From contig CANLNT010000002.1 of the NCBI GenBank assembly GCA_947492825.1, positions 814,501 through 878,500 of the forward strand: a stretch of DNA of 64,000 bases, given 5' to 3'. The position numbers were made by a program, and so were the translations under genes. This stretch comes from an uncultured Paracoccaceae bacterium (lineage in GTDB: Bacteria > Pseudomonadota > Alphaproteobacteria > Rhodobacterales > Rhodobacteraceae). The notes under the pieces were generated by a model. It had not been told where the DNA came from. It worked only from the letters and a program-made list of their open reading frames with translations, and did no database searches. How positions within the stretch are numbered: the first letter of the stretch is position 1; each line of letters starts with the position of its first letter. Below are positions 41,900-51,277 of this stretch, piece after piece.

Positions 41900-43042
41900 T
41901 CAGGCGAAATAGTCGCCGAGGATGCGGGTGTAAATTGATTTGAGGGTCTGGATGTCTTTCACCGGGACCTTTTCATCGACTTGGTGCATGGTTTTGCCCA
42001 CGAGGCCAAATTCGACCACCGGGCAGTGGTTCTTGACGAACCGTGCATCTGAGGTACCGCCGGACGTGGAAAGTTCAGGCGTGATGCCGAGTTCGGCATG
42101 CACGGCCTTGGCGATAAGGTCAGAGAAGTCGCCGGGTGGGGTCAGAAAAGCCTCACCAGAGACTTTGACCTTGAGGGTGATGTCCACGCCGGTTTCTGCC
42201 GCGATCTTGTTCGCCTCGACCTGCATCCATGCGGTCAGCCCGTCGCCGGAGTGCAGGTCATTGAAGCGGATGTTGACGCCTGCACGGCAGGTCGCGGGGA
42301 TCACGTTGGTGGCCGGGTTGCCGGTGTCCATCGTGACCACGGCCAGGGTAGAGGGGTCGAAGTGATCGGTGCCATCGTCCAGCCCGTGTGTCGCGAACTG
42401 GTGCATGAGAGCGGCCATCGCGTGGGTGGGGTTTTTGGCGCGGTGCGGATAGGCGGCATGGCCTTGCACACCGGTAAAGGTGAAACGTGCGTTCAGGCTG
42501 CCGCGGCGGCCAATCTTCATCGCCTCGCCCATGTGGTTGGGGCTGGTGGGTTCCCCCACGAGGCAGTGGGTCATCGCCTCGCCGTTTTGCGCCATCCAGT
42601 CGAGTAAAGCGGTGGTGCCGTCCAGTGCGTCGGCCTCTTCATCGCCTGTAATTGCGAGGACCAACGCGCCATCGGGGGGCGTGTCTGTGACAAAATCGCA
42701 GGCGGCCGCAGCAAAGGCGGCAACACCGGATTTCATGTCCGTGGCCCCGCGACCCCAAAGGAAGCCATCCTTGATCTCGGCCCCGAAGGGATCGACCGTC
42801 CAGGCGGCTGCGTCACCCAAGGGGACCACATCGGTGTGACCATTGAACCCAAAGGTGCGGTTTGCCCCTTTGCGACCCCAGCGGGCGTAGAGATTGGCGA
42901 TACCGCCCCGATCGACACGGGTGCAGTCAAAGCCGTGATCGCTTAGCAGCTTTTCCAAAAGCACCAGCGCGCCGCCTTCGGCGGGGGTGATCGAATTGCA
43001 GCGGACAAGGTCGGCGGTCAGAGCGACGGGATCAATGGGCAT
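41900..43042 (-). CDS. dapE: Succinyl-diaminopimelate desuccinylase
   Basis: Removes succinate from N-succinyl-LL-2,6-diaminopimelate in lysine and cell-wall synthesis. 380 residues, M20 metallopeptidase family. Metal ligand and catalytic segments: [14 protein letters not shown] (His), [22 protein letters not shown] (catalytic Glu), and C-terminal [12 protein letters not shown]. Complements dapD about 1.3 kb downstream and a DapC-like aminotransferase at 55.8 kb. It is followed on the same strand by the rnr gene after a repeat element. Confidence 0.95.
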   Translation of the reverse strand: MPIDPVALTADLVRCNSITPAEGGALVLLEKLLSDHGFDCTRVDRGGIANLYARWGRKGANRTFGFNGHTDVVPLGDAAAWTVDPFGAEIKDGFLWGRGATDMKSGVAAFAAAACDFVTDTPPDGALVLAITGDEEADALDGTTALLDWMAQNGEAMTHCLVGEPTSPNHMGEAMKIGRRGSLNARFTFTGVQGHAAYPHRAKNPTHAMAALMHQFATHGLDDGTDHFDPSTLAVVTMDTGNPATNVIPATCRAGVNIRFNDLHSGDGLTAWMQVEANKIAAETGVDITLKVKVSGEAFLTPPGDFSDLIAKAVHAELGITPELSTSGGTSDARFVKNHCPVVEFGLVGKTMHQVDEKVPVKDIQTLKSIYTRILGDYFA

Positions 43043-43105
43043 TTGCGGGTCCTTTTTGCCCTTGGCTAACGCGGCGGGGGCGGGGATGCAAATGCGCGTG
43101 GGTGT

Positions 43106-43447
43106 TCAGGATTTGGCGGGCGCGTCGTCGTCGAAGAACGGGGTCATCTGGGCCACGATCACGGAATTTTCGTCCAGCGCGCGCTGCATCAGCGCTTTTT
43201 CATCCTCGGCGATGTCGTGACCTTCGGCCAGCCGTTCGTCCAGCGTGCCGTAGCCCGACACATCAAGCGGTGCGAGGTCAGCCTGTTTGAGGATCGCGAC
43301 GGTTTCGCGCACGGCCTCGGCCTCGTCCACGCCAGAGGCATAGCACATCAGCGCCGCACCGGTGGCACCGTCGGGCAGGCCGTCGCCGTCGTTACGGCCA
43401 ACTTCGACCAGCAGGGTGAAGACCTGTTGTTTGCTTGGCTTTTTCAT
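43106..43447 (-). CDS. Conserved hypothetical protein, small acidic
   Basis: 113 residues, strongly acidic, no membrane segment or signal. The N-terminus MKKPSKQQVFTLLVEVGRND is basic, followed by helices. It ends with a Asp-rich FFDDDAPAKS tail. I do not recognise the family. It lies 63 bases upstream of dapE on the same strand and downstream of the GlsB-like gene. Confidence 0.65.
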   Translation of the reverse strand: MKKPSKQQVFTLLVEVGRNDGDGLPDGATGAALMCYASGVDEAEAVRETVAILKQADLAPLDVSGYGTLDERLAEGHDIAEDEKALMQRALDENSVIVAQMTPFFDDDAPAKS

Positions 43448-43478
43448 CGTGCTGTGGTGCGGCGCGCAAGGCGCGATG

Positions 43479-43724
43479 TCAAGAAGACAGGCGTCGGTAG
43501 GCGGCGATCAGACCCGCGGCGCCTGCGGCGCCGACGATCAGTTGCGGCAGAAAGCTGCGTTCTGCGTAGATGCCGATCCATCCCAGAACGGCATTCAGAA
43601 CGGTTGCGCCGAGGATGCCAAGGATCACATTGGCGATGATGCCGGTGTTGGCCTTCATATAGGTCGTGGCGATCCACCCGGCGAGGCCGCCGACGATGAT
43701 GCTGAGAAAGAAACCAAGGCCCAT
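43479..43724 (-). CDS. GlsB/YeaQ/YmgE-family membrane protein
   Basis: 81-residue hydrophobic protein with three predicted helices. Glycine-rich pattern GGLAGWIATTYMK and NVILGILGATVLNAVLGW match the transglycosylase-associated/YeaQ family, linked to stress tolerance in several bacteria. The start at 43724 has AGGAGAA upstream; the longer frame to 43964 overlaps the next gene and lacks support. Confidence 0.88.
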   Translation of the reverse strand: MGLGFFLSIIVGGLAGWIATTYMKANTGIIANVILGILGATVLNAVLGWIGIYAERSFLPQLIVGAAGAAGLIAAYRRLSS

Positions 43725-43765
43725 TGCGGTTCTCCTGTCGTTTTTGTCTGACAGGAATATGGGGG

Positions 43766-44059
43766 CTAGCGTCCGCCTTTCCCAGTGTCGTTGTCGTCCC
43801 AGCGTGATTTTGCGGCCCAAAGTGAAGACAGGATCAGCACCGCCTGCATCGGGATAAAGCAGATCGCAAAAAGAGCGGCGATGGTGGCCCAGGTCGGAAA
43901 ATTGAAAGCGGCGGTCAGGCCCTGAAACGGCCCCCAAAGCAGAGCAAAGACCACAATCAGGCAAAGCGCATCAAGCCCAACCAACCCCCAGGCAGCGAAC
44001 CAGCCCGGGCGATGGCCAGCCGCAATGCGGCGGCGCGCGAAGGAGTATGAGATTATCAT
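43766..44059 (-). CDS. Small membrane protein A
   Basis: 97 residues with two or three hydrophobic helices (FAAWGLVGLDALCLIVVFALLWG and IAALFAICFIPMQAVLILSSLW) and a charged C-terminus. Start ATG 44059 overlaps the stop of small membrane protein B (ATGA). Not recognised. Confidence 0.65.
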   Translation of the reverse strand: MIISYSFARRRIAAGHRPGWFAAWGLVGLDALCLIVVFALLWGPFQGLTAAFNFPTWATIAALFAICFIPMQAVLILSSLWAAKSRWDDNDTGKGGR

Positions 44060-44328
44060 GCCTGCAGCCTGCGCGAGCGCCGGGCCCAGATGCACCCAAC
44101 GATCAGAATCGCAAGCGGCAGCACAAGATAAAGCAGGATCACAAAGATCATGGTCGTGGCGTCATCGGGCTGCATCGCGTAGATATACGTCCCCAAAGCC
44201 GGTGTGATCATCAGCAACGCCACAAGCACCAACGCGACATCCGCCACCACAAGAAGCCAGGCATCGGCCCAGGATGGCCGCACATTGGCGGCCATGCGTT
44301 GCTTGGCGAACGTGCGCGACAGGATCAT
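44056..44328 (-). CDS. Small membrane protein B
   Basis: 90 residues with two hydrophobic helices (LLVVADVALVLVALLMI and MIFVILLYLVLPLAILIVG) and basic ends. The start codon follows the dapD stop with no gap (TGAATG), and its stop overlaps the start of membrane protein A, so the three genes are translationally coupled. Proteins A and B share similar layout (basic N-terminus with ISYSFARRR versus LSRTFAKQR), suggesting an old tandem duplication. Function unknown. Confidence 0.68.
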   Translation of the reverse strand: MILSRTFAKQRMAANVRPSWADAWLLVVADVALVLVALLMITPALGTYIYAMQPDDATTMIFVILLYLVLPLAILIVGCIWARRSRRLQA

Positions 44329-45156
44329 TCAGTCACGCAACAGCTCGTTGATGCCGGTCTTGGACCGGGTCTTTTCATCGACCCGTTTTACGATCACCGC
44401 GCAATAAAGGTTGATGTTGTTCTTGGACGGCATTGAGCCTGCGACGACCACTGAATAGGGCGGCACTTCGCCATAAAAGACCTCTCCGGTTTCGCGGTCG
44501 ACGATCTTGGTGGATTGCCCGATGAAGACGCCCATACCAAGGACGGACCCTTCGCGGACGATGCAGCCTTCGACAACCTCTGACCGGGCACCGATAAAGC
44601 AGTTGTCTTCGATGATCGTGGGGCCTGCCTGCATCGGTTCGAGCACACCACCGATGCCGACACCGCCAGAGAGGTGCACGTTCTTGCCGATCTGGGCGCA
44701 GGACCCCACCGTGGCCCAACCATCCACCATTGACCCTTCGTCGACATAAGCGCCGATGTTCACAAACGAAGGCATCAGCACCACACCGGGTGCGATAAAG
44801 GCGGATCGGCGCACGATGGATCCGGGAACAGCACGGAAACCGGCGGCTTTCCACTGGTTTTCACCCCAGCCTGCGAACTTTGAGGGCACCTTGTCCCACC
44901 AGTCCGTGCCGCCGTTGCCGCCAGAGATCGGCTCCATATCGTTCAGGCGGAACGACAACAGCACAGCTTTCTTGGCCCATTGGTTCACGTGCCAATCGCC
45001 ATTGGCGCGGCGTTCGGCCACGCGCAGCGTGCCGCTGTCGAGCGCGTTCAGCGTATCCTCGATGGCTTCGCGGGTTTCGCCAGTGGTGGCGGGCGTGATC
45101 TGGTCGCGGGTGTCCCAGGCGGCTTCGATCGCGGTTTCCAGGGCGGCATTGGACAT
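44329..45156 (-). CDS. dapD: 2,3,4,5-tetrahydropyridine-2,6-dicarboxylate N-succinyltransferase
   Basis: Adds succinyl from succinyl-CoA to tetrahydrodipicolinate in the succinylase branch of DAP/lysine synthesis. 275 residues. N-terminal helical domain, then the hexapeptide left-handed beta-helix (about 105-235) with [43 protein letters not shown]-type repeats and [14 protein letters not shown]-terminal [20 protein letters not shown] is the family tail. First of a unit with two small membrane proteins. Confidence 0.96.
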   Translation of the reverse strand: MSNAALETAIEAAWDTRDQITPATTGETREAIEDTLNALDSGTLRVAERRANGDWHVNQWAKKAVLLSFRLNDMEPISGGNGGTDWWDKVPSKFAGWGENQWKAAGFRAVPGSIVRRSAFIAPGVVLMPSFVNIGAYVDEGSMVDGWATVGSCAQIGKNVHLSGGVGIGGVLEPMQAGPTIIEDNCFIGARSEVVEGCIVREGSVLGMGVFIGQSTKIVDRETGEVFYGEVPPYSVVVAGSMPSKNNINLYCAVIVKRVDEKTRSKTGINELLRD

Positions 45157-45310
45157 GGGGTGTCTCCCTTGATGCGGTTTGCGCGGACATAGCGCGCGGC
45201 CTTGATACTGGCAATGGGGTGATGTGTCCGTCAGGGATGAAGTGTTTGACAGTCCCGGTGGGATGCGCCCTCATGCCCGCAACCAAGATTGCAGGCCAGG
45301 AGCACGCGCC

Positions 45311-46162
45311 ATGAAAGACGAACCCAACCGCACGCACCCGTTTCGACGCAGCCATCAGGATCGGGAAGAGGCGCGGCATGTGCCTGATACGCCGCAAACC
45401 CGTGCGCCCAGCTATCGCTTGGCCTTTGCTGATGACGATTTTCTGTGTCGCGAAGAACTGCGACCCGTGCGGTTGCAGTTGGAACTGCTGAAGCCAGAGT
45501 TGATGCTGGACGAGGCGGGCGTCAATTCGACCATCGTGATGTTTGGCGGCGCGCGCATTCCCGCGCCCGAGGCCAAGCAAACCGCGCGCACCCAGACACT
45601 GGCCGATCTGTCGACCTATTACGCCGAGGCGCAGCGCTTTGCCCGGCTGATGACCGAACGGTCGTTGGAAAGCGGCGGCACCGACGACATCATCGTCACC
45701 GGCGGCGGCCCCGGTGTTATGGAGGCAGGCAACCGCGGCGCAGAAGAGGCAGGCGGGCGATCCATCGGGCTGAATATCGTGCTGCCGCACGAACAGGCCC
45801 CCAACGCTTATGTCACGCCAGAGCTGTGCTTCAACTTTCACTACTTTGCGATCCGCAAGATGCATTTCCTGATGCGCGCCAGTGCCGTCTGCGTCTTTCC
45901 CGGCGGCTTTGGCACCTTGGACGAATTGTTCGAGGCGCTCACCCTGATCCAGACGGGCCGCATGGCGCAGGTGCCATTCCTGCTGTTTGGCCGCGCCTTC
46001 TGGGAAAAGATCATCAACTGGGATGCGCTGTCGGACGCTGGAACAATCTCTGCCGATGATCTGAAGCTGTTCCGCTTTGTTGAAACCGCTGACGAGGCGA
46101 TTGCCGCGCTTGATGACTGGGAAGGCAAGGGCGAAAAGCGCGGGGCGATCCCGGGGCGCTAG
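45311..46162 (+). CDS. LOG-family protein (cytokinin riboside 5'-monophosphate phosphoribohydrolase-like)
   Basis: 283 residues of the Rossmann-fold LOG family, which hydrolyses nucleoside 5'-monophosphates to base and ribose 5-phosphate. The signatures are GGGPGVMEAGNRGA and PGGFGTLDE, plus MHFLMRASA. The N-terminal 80 residues are extended relative to the minimal LOG. ATG 45311 has CAGGAG upstream; the frame extends to 45224 without ribosome-binding site. The 3' end overlaps the convergent small regulator gene by 4 bases. Confidence 0.88.
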   Translation: MKDEPNRTHPFRRSHQDREEARHVPDTPQTRAPSYRLAFADDDFLCREELRPVRLQLELLKPELMLDEAGVNSTIVMFGGARIPAPEAKQTARTQTLADLSTYYAEAQRFARLMTERSLESGGTDDIIVTGGGPGVMEAGNRGAEEAGGRSIGLNIVLPHEQAPNAYVTPELCFNFHYFAIRKMHFLMRASAVCVFPGGFGTLDELFEALTLIQTGRMAQVPFLLFGRAFWEKIINWDALSDAGTISADDLKLFRFVETADEAIAALDDWEGKGEKRGAIPGR

Positions 46163-46596
46163 TCTTCCAGGACAGCGTCGTCGTCCTGGGCTGCAAACAG
46201 ATGGGCGTGAGGATGACCCGGAAACGCGGCGCCGAATCGGCGTGCAAGAGTGCTGTGGGCATAACCAAGGTCTGACGCCTTGCACAGCCGCGCACCGGTC
46301 GACAACCGCGTGAGGATCAGACCACCGCCAGCGGGGCGCAGTGCAAAGCCGTGCTGCATCAGACGCTGGCCAAGGTCTGGCCAGCCGGTCGCGTCGGCAA
46401 GATCCTGAGCGAGAAGCGAGCGGAGTGAGGCGACGAGCGCCTCATCAGTCCTTGCGTCCCTCTTCGGCGCGCGGCGACGGCGCAAGTCCATAGCAACGGC
46501 ATCACGGATCAATTGCCCCACCGTCACATCGGTCTGTCGAGCAATGGCCGACAATGCGCGGATCGTGTCTTCAGGCATTTCAAGATGGAATCGCAT
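46159..46596 (-). CDS. Ribbon-helix-helix-like small protein
   Basis: 145 residues. The N-terminus MRFHLEMPEDTIRALSAIAR followed by TVGQLIRDAVAMDL matches a ribbon-helix-helix DNA-binding fold. The rest (about 85-135) has GLILTRLSTGARLCKASDLG, a segment that resembles regions next to relaxase/mobilisation proteins, but this is a weak impression. Start at 46596. It follows rlmN by 34 bases on the same strand. Could be a transcription regulator or a relic of a mobile element. Confidence 0.6.
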   Translation of the reverse strand: MRFHLEMPEDTIRALSAIARQTDVTVGQLIRDAVAMDLRRRRAPKRDARTDEALVASLRSLLAQDLADATGWPDLGQRLMQHGFALRPAGGGLILTRLSTGARLCKASDLGYAHSTLARRFGAAFPGHPHAHLFAAQDDDAVLED

Positions 46597-46630
46597 GGAG
46601 AAACCCTGTCGAAACAGGGTTAACGCCGCC

Positions 46631-47806
46631 TTAAAGCCCGGCCTCTGCTGCGATCTGTGCTTTGCTCTTGCGCGCACGCTCTGTCGCAGACTTCAACTGT
46701 CCGCAAGCGGCCATAATATCTTCGCCGCGCGGTTTGCGAATGGGCGAGGCATAGCCGGCCTTGTAAATGATATCGGCAAACGCCCTGATCCGGTTGTTGG
46801 AGGACCGCTTGTAGGGAGCGCCGGGCCATTCGTTGAACGGGATCAGATTGATTTTGGCTGGAATGCCATCAATCAGTTTGATCAGACGACGGGCGTCTTC
46901 ATCACTGTCGTTGATCCCGTCCAGCATCACATATTCAAAGGTGATCCGTTCAGAGTTGCTGACCTTGGGATAGGTCCGTAGGGCGTCCAGCAGCTCTGCG
47001 ATGTTCCAGCGCTTGTTGATCGGCACCAGCACATCGCGCACCTCATCGGTGGTGGCATGGAAGGAAATCGCCAGTTGGCAGCCAATCTCTTCGGCTGTGC
47101 GGGCGATTTCAGGCACCACGCCGCTGGTCGACAGGGTGATGCGGCGGCGCGACAGTTGAATACCGTGCGGGTCCATCGCGATCTTCATCGCATCGCGGAC
47201 GTTTTCAAAGTTGTAAAGCGGCTCGCCCATGCCCATCAGCACAATATTGGACAAAAGCCGGGTCTCGTCCTTGGGCGCACCAGGGGTGGGCCATTCACCC
47301 AGATCGTCACGGGCCACCATGATCTGGCCGACGATCTCGGACGTGGTCAGATTGCGCACCAGCTTTTGGGTGCCAGTGTGGCAGAAGGTGCAGGTCAAGG
47401 TGCAGCCAACCTGGCTAGAGATACACAGCGTGCCGCGATCATCCTCGGGGATATAAACCACCTCAACTTCGTGTCCGCCCGCGATCCGTACCAGATACTT
47501 GCGCGTGCCATCCTCGCTGAGTTGCCGGGTCACAACCTCGGGCAGCGCGATCACAAATGTCTCGGCCAGCATCGCGCGATAGTCTTTGCTTAGGTTCGTC
47601 ATCGCGTCAAAATCGCGGATACCCCAGTGATAGACCCACTGCCAAAGCTGCCCCATTCGCATCTTGGCCTGCCTTTCAGGCGTACCTGCGGCAATCAGCG
47701 CCTGCTTCATCTGGTCTTGGGTCATGCCCACAAGGTTCGGCTTACCCTCCGGCGCTCTGCGCGGGATAGTATGCACGTCCTGTGTAATCGGAGCTTTGGC
47801 CGTCAT
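46631..47806 (-). CDS. rlmN: Dual-specificity 23S rRNA A2503 / tRNA A37 C2-methyltransferase
   Basis: Radical-SAM enzyme of 391 residues that methylates C2 of A2503 in 23S rRNA and A37 in some tRNAs. The iron-sulfur motif CTLTCTFC is central, [16 protein letters not shown] and [11 protein letters not shown] are family signatures, and the essential C-terminal cysteine is in MAACGQLK. The start at 47806 has AAAGGTGA upstream; the extra N-terminal part to 47863 is not supported. Confidence 0.95.
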   Translation of the reverse strand: MTAKAPITQDVHTIPRRAPEGKPNLVGMTQDQMKQALIAAGTPERQAKMRMGQLWQWVYHWGIRDFDAMTNLSKDYRAMLAETFVIALPEVVTRQLSEDGTRKYLVRIAGGHEVEVVYIPEDDRGTLCISSQVGCTLTCTFCHTGTQKLVRNLTTSEIVGQIMVARDDLGEWPTPGAPKDETRLLSNIVLMGMGEPLYNFENVRDAMKIAMDPHGIQLSRRRITLSTSGVVPEIARTAEEIGCQLAISFHATTDEVRDVLVPINKRWNIAELLDALRTYPKVSNSERITFEYVMLDGINDSDEDARRLIKLIDGIPAKINLIPFNEWPGAPYKRSSNNRIRAFADIIYKAGYASPIRKPRGEDIMAACGQLKSATERARKSKAQIAAEAGL

Positions 47807-47878
47807 CGCATCACCTTTGGGTCTGGATTGCGCCCCATATAAGCCAAAAGGGGCGGTTTCCAATGAAAATCCGCCCGC

Positions 47879-47960
47879 TCTTTCTTTTGAATGAAAATAT
47901 GCCCGCCGGAGGCACCAGACTTTTTAAAAAGTCTGGTCAAAATCCTGTGTCAGGATTTTG
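47879..47960 (-). repeat. Dispersed intergenic element (copy 4), two hairpins plus tail
   Basis: In the minus direction it starts right after the ialB-like stop: hairpin CAAAATCCTG / CAGGATTTTG (47938-47960), then a perfect 22-base palindrome built on CCAGACTTTTT (47915-47936), then GGTGCCTCCGGCGGGC, ATATTTTC and TTCAAAAGAAAG (47879-47916). Same layout as copies 3, 5 and 6 with unrelated stem sequences. Confidence 0.8.
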
Positions 47961-48491
47961 CTACCCCGCACACCGTTTGGCCGCTTCTTCCACGGCAGCG
48001 GTAAAGCCCAGAAGGCTGAACTTGTCCGTAGTGGTCGTGCCGCGCCCTGATCGGGCCACAACGGTGGCATCCGACCCACGCTTCATGGCCGCTACGATCT
48101 TGGCGTCATCCTCGGGCGTGGCGGGCCAGGCCCATTCACCTTCGGTGAACAGCTGGAATTCGGTGCCCGCAATTGTCAGTGCGGCAGTTGATCCGCTTGC
48201 AAAAGGATATCCGCCCGTAAAGGCAACCTGACCCTGCACCGATGCGCTGGGCCGGTAAAAGACAAAGAGTAGAATGTCGCCGCGCCGTGCCTGCACCACC
48301 TGACCGTCACGAGTGTTCACCGTCTCCTTGGGGGCAGAGACGCCCCAGCATTCGGTCGGGTTATCCTCGACGAACACGCTCCAATCGGTATTCGCCGCCA
48401 CGCGGTTGTCTGTTGTTTCCTGCGCACTCAAAGTTCCCGCCCCGACAAGTGCCAATGCCGTGCCGCATACGCGCGCCAATTTCAAAATCAT
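47961..48491 (-). CDS. Invasion associated locus B (IalB) family protein
   Basis: 176-residue exported protein with a signal peptide (MILKLARVCGTALALVGAGTLSAQE, cleavage near 23). The mature domain begins with WSVFVEDNPTECWGVSAPKE, the IalB/DUF1176-like hallmark. Name derives from Bartonella; in free-living alphaproteobacteria the role is unknown and not linked to invasion. Start chosen at ATG 48491 with GGAGG upstream rather than TTG 48506. Its 3' flank carries a two-hairpin repeat element. Confidence 0.83.
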   Translation of the reverse strand: MILKLARVCGTALALVGAGTLSAQETTDNRVAANTDWSVFVEDNPTECWGVSAPKETVNTRDGQVVQARRGDILLFVFYRPSASVQGQVAFTGGYPFASGSTAALTIAGTEFQLFTEGEWAWPATPEDDAKIVAAMKRGSDATVVARSGRGTTTTDKFSLLGFTAAVEEAAKRCAG

Positions 48492-48677
48492 TCCTACAGC
48501 CTCCAAGCTGTCCTTGCCTCTGGGTCCACCTGTTCAGCAGCGGTGCATCTGTCGGCACCTTTTCGGCTGGCAGGTTGTCTTTCAACTCGATAGCCATGAT
48601 CGTAGCAAAAAACCGCCCAATGGGGAAAGCCCCAATCGGGCACAAACCCGTGTGGTCCAAAGAGGAATGCAACCGAT

Positions 48678-49673
48678 ATGAGCCTTGGGGTCGATCTGGT
48701 CGAAGTCTGGCGCGGCGATCTGCTGGAATCAGTTCATCAGGGCCACGCCGTGATTTGCGACGCTTCGGGGCAGATTGTCGAAAGCTGGGGCAATCCCGCA
48801 CAGGTCATTTATCCACGGTCATCGTGCAAGATGATCCAGGCCCTGCCGCTGGTCGAAAGCGGTGCCGCCGCCACCCGTCGTCTGACGCCGGCGGATCTGG
48901 CGCTGGCATGTGCCTCGCATCAGGGCGCCGCGATCCATACCAACCGGGTGCGCGATTGGCTGGCCGCGCTTGGGCTGGATGATGCGGCCCTGCGTTGCGG
49001 CCCGCAGATGCCCGATGATCGTCCCGCCCGTGAAGGCCTGATCAAGTCGGATACTTCGCCCTGTCAAGTTCACAACAATTGTTCGGGCAAGCACACTGGA
49101 TTTCTCACCTTGTCACAGCATCTGGGCGGGGATGCGGAGTATGATCTGATTGATCACCCGGTGCAGCAGGCCGTCAAAGCCGCGTTTGAAGAGGTCACGG
49201 ATGAGACAAGCGTGGGCTGGGCGCGCGATGGATGCTCTGCCCCCAATCACACTTGCAGCCTGCACGGGTTGGCCCGGGCGATGGCGGCTTTTGCAGCCGC
49301 ACAGGGCAAAGATGACACTCGGTCGCGCGCGGCAACGGCACTTTATCAGGCGATGGTCACCCATCCTGATCTTGTGGCGGGGGACAAGCGGGCCTGCACA
49401 GAGCTGATGCAAGCCATGCAAGGCCGGGCCGCGATCAAGACCGGGGCCGAAGGTGTATTTGTTGCGATCGTGCCAGAAAAACAGCTGGGCGTGGCCTTGA
49501 AGATCGCTGATGGCACAACCCGCGCGGCCAATGCCGCGATTGCGGCGCTGCTGGTAAGACTAGGGGTTCTGGACCCGGTTCACCCGGCAGCGCAACGCCA
49601 CATGACCCCACTAATTTTGAATCGTCGCGGCTTTGCCACGGGTGTTCTGCGCCCAGCCGCCGCATTGAGCTGA
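48678..49673 (+). CDS. L-asparaginase, Rhizobium etli (ReAV/thermolabile) type
   Basis: Hydrolyses asparagine to aspartate and ammonia. 331 residues, unrelated to the E. coli AnsA/AnsB fold; the class 3 family related to serine beta-lactamase-like proteins. Catalytic Ser-Lys in YPRSSCKMIQ near residue 50, zinc/active-site Cys and Lys in NNCSGKHTG near 135, another cysteine in ARDGCSAPNH near 188. It is 10 bases upstream of xthA on the same strand. Confidence 0.9.
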   Translation: MSLGVDLVEVWRGDLLESVHQGHAVICDASGQIVESWGNPAQVIYPRSSCKMIQALPLVESGAAATRRLTPADLALACASHQGAAIHTNRVRDWLAALGLDDAALRCGPQMPDDRPAREGLIKSDTSPCQVHNNCSGKHTGFLTLSQHLGGDAEYDLIDHPVQQAVKAAFEEVTDETSVGWARDGCSAPNHTCSLHGLARAMAAFAAAQGKDDTRSRAATALYQAMVTHPDLVAGDKRACTELMQAMQGRAAIKTGAEGVFVAIVPEKQLGVALKIADGTTRAANAAIAALLVRLGVLDPVHPAAQRHMTPLILNRRGFATGVLRPAAALS

Positions 49674-49683
49674 AGGAAACATC

Positions 49684-50472
49684 ATGCCGTTTACGCTTGC
49701 CACCTGGAACATCAATTCCGTCCGTTTGCGCGAGAACCTCGTGGCGCAGTTGATGCGCGAGGAGGCGCCGGATGTGCTATGCCTTCAGGAATGCAAAAGC
49801 CCGGTCGAAAAAATCCCGATGGAGCAGTTCCAAAGCCTTGGCTACGGGCATTTCGTGGGTCGCGGGCAAAAGGGGTACAACGGCGTTGGCATCTTTTCCA
49901 AGCTGCCGATCAAAGAGGTTGGCGCTGCCGACTACGCCAGTCTTGGCCACGCGCGCCATATCGCGGGGCAGTTGGACAATGGTGTTACGATCCACAATTT
50001 CTATGTGCCAGCCGGTGGCGATAAGCCGGATCGGGCGGTGAATGAGAAGTTTGGGCAGAAGCTCGATTACCTGACCGAGATGCGCGATGCCTTTCGCGCG
50101 GATGCGCCACAGAAGTCCATTTTGGTAGGTGATCTGAACATTGCGCCCCGCGAAGACGATGTTTGGGATCACAAGAAGCTTTTGAAAGTGGTGAGCCATA
50201 CGCCCATCGAAGTGGAACATCTGGCAGAGGTACAAGATGCAGGCGGTTGGGTTGATGTCACGCGCACGGATATCCCGGACGGGCCTTTGTTCAGCTGGTG
50301 GTCTTATCGGTCGCCCGATTGGGATGGGGCCGACAAGGGGCGCAGGTTGGATCATGTCTGGGCCACGCCTGATATTGCCGGTGCTGCGCATTCGAGCCGG
50401 GTGTTGCGACATGTGCGCGGCTGGGAGCAACCGAGCGATCACGCGCCCGTATTCGCGACATTTGATCTGTAG
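49684..50472 (+). CDS. xthA: Exodeoxyribonuclease III
   Basis: AP endonuclease/3' exonuclease of base excision repair, 262 residues. N-terminus FTLATWNINSVRLR, then LCLQECK (metal-binding Glu), GYNGVGIFSK, VGDLNIAPREDDVWD (Asp/Asn pair), and C-terminal SDHAPV (catalytic His). Start at 49684 with AAGGAAA upstream. The stop is followed by a repeat element which separates it from the convergent SGNH gene. Confidence 0.94.
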   Translation: MPFTLATWNINSVRLRENLVAQLMREEAPDVLCLQECKSPVEKIPMEQFQSLGYGHFVGRGQKGYNGVGIFSKLPIKEVGAADYASLGHARHIAGQLDNGVTIHNFYVPAGGDKPDRAVNEKFGQKLDYLTEMRDAFRADAPQKSILVGDLNIAPREDDVWDHKKLLKVVSHTPIEVEHLAEVQDAGGWVDVTRTDIPDGPLFSWWSYRSPDWDGADKGRRLDHVWATPDIAGAAHSSRVLRHVRGWEQPSDHAPVFATFDL

Positions 50473-50477
50473 GGCCG

Positions 50478-50559
50478 CAAATTTTTTGAAAAATTTGGTC
50501 CGAAAATTTGCAAATTTTCGGGTGCCTCCGGCGGGCACATTTTTATTCAAAAGAAAGAA
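50478..50559 (+). repeat. Dispersed intergenic element (copy 5), two palindromes plus tail, runs into the SGNH gene
   Basis: Palindrome CAAATTTTT / AAAAATTTG (50478-50497), perfect 20-base palindrome starting CGAAAATTTG (50501-50520), then GGTGCCTCCGGCGGGC, ACATTTTTA and TTCAAAAGAAAG. The tail supplies the last five codons and the stop of the SGNH gene on the minus strand. Confidence 0.8.
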
Positions 50560-51178
50560 TGCGCTGCGCTGCGGCCTGGCCAAGGGCTGCGTGGTTTGCG
50601 GCATCAAGGTGGATGCCGTCAATCGGGCTGCTTGTGATATGATCGCCGGCATTCAGGAATGATGCGCCGCGTGATAGTGCGAGTGCTGCGTAGCGTCCGG
50701 ACAACTCGTGGCTTTTGGCAGCTCCGCCTTGAAACTCTGCGGCGAGGATGCCGGTTTCCAACACCGGTGGCGGGCAAATCAGCAAGACCTGAAATCCGCC
50801 ATGGCGGGTCTGGTATTCGTCGCCCAGGGCCAGCCCCAGCAGACCTGCCACGCCGGCGGTGATGGCATCCGGTGTCAGGCCGAAATGCGCCTTGAGGTCA
50901 TTGGTCCCCAGCATGATCGTCAGCACATCAATGGGTCCGTGACTTTGCAGGGCAATCCGCAGGCCCAGATGCCCGTTCATATGGGGACCCATGATAGGGT
51001 CAGCGGCGGCGCAAGCGGTGCGACCGGGCAGGCCTTCTTCGATCAGGGTGCAGCCGGTTGCGGCCTGCATCACGCCGGGCCAACGGGTTGCTGCGTCAAA
51101 GCGTGCAGGCGTGCCACGCATGGTCATGGGCGGGGTGCCGTGGGTGTTGCTGTCGCCAAAGGTCAGGATCGTTTGCAT
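50543..51178 (-). CDS. SGNH/GDSL hydrolase (arylesterase-like)
   Basis: 211 residues, cytoplasmic by sequence (no signal). SGNH blocks are complete: GDSNTHG (block I, nucleophile Ser10), the Gly in EEGLPGRTA (block II), GTND (block III, about 91-94) and DGIHLD (block V, Asp and His). Resembles TesA-type arylesterases. The last residues ILSFE and the stop are encoded by a dispersed repeat (copy 5), so the natural C-terminus has been set or trimmed by that element. Confidence 0.9.
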   Translation of the reverse strand: MQTILTFGDSNTHGTPPMTMRGTPARFDAATRWPGVMQAATGCTLIEEGLPGRTACAAADPIMGPHMNGHLGLRIALQSHGPIDVLTIMLGTNDLKAHFGLTPDAITAGVAGLLGLALGDEYQTRHGGFQVLLICPPPVLETGILAAEFQGGAAKSHELSGRYAALALSRGASFLNAGDHITSSPIDGIHLDAANHAALGQAAAQRILSFE

Positions 51179-51277
51179 GGGTTCAGCCTAAGCGGCGCTT
51201 TGGCGTGACGCTACCCCCTTGGACTTTCCGGGCTTTGCGCACATATAGGGCGCACAATCGGATACGAGAGGCATCAG

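Noticed and set aside
47915-47960. The element hairpins as Rho-independent terminators
   Set aside because: The stems are not followed by a run of T; they may influence 3' ends but do not fit the intrinsic terminator definition.
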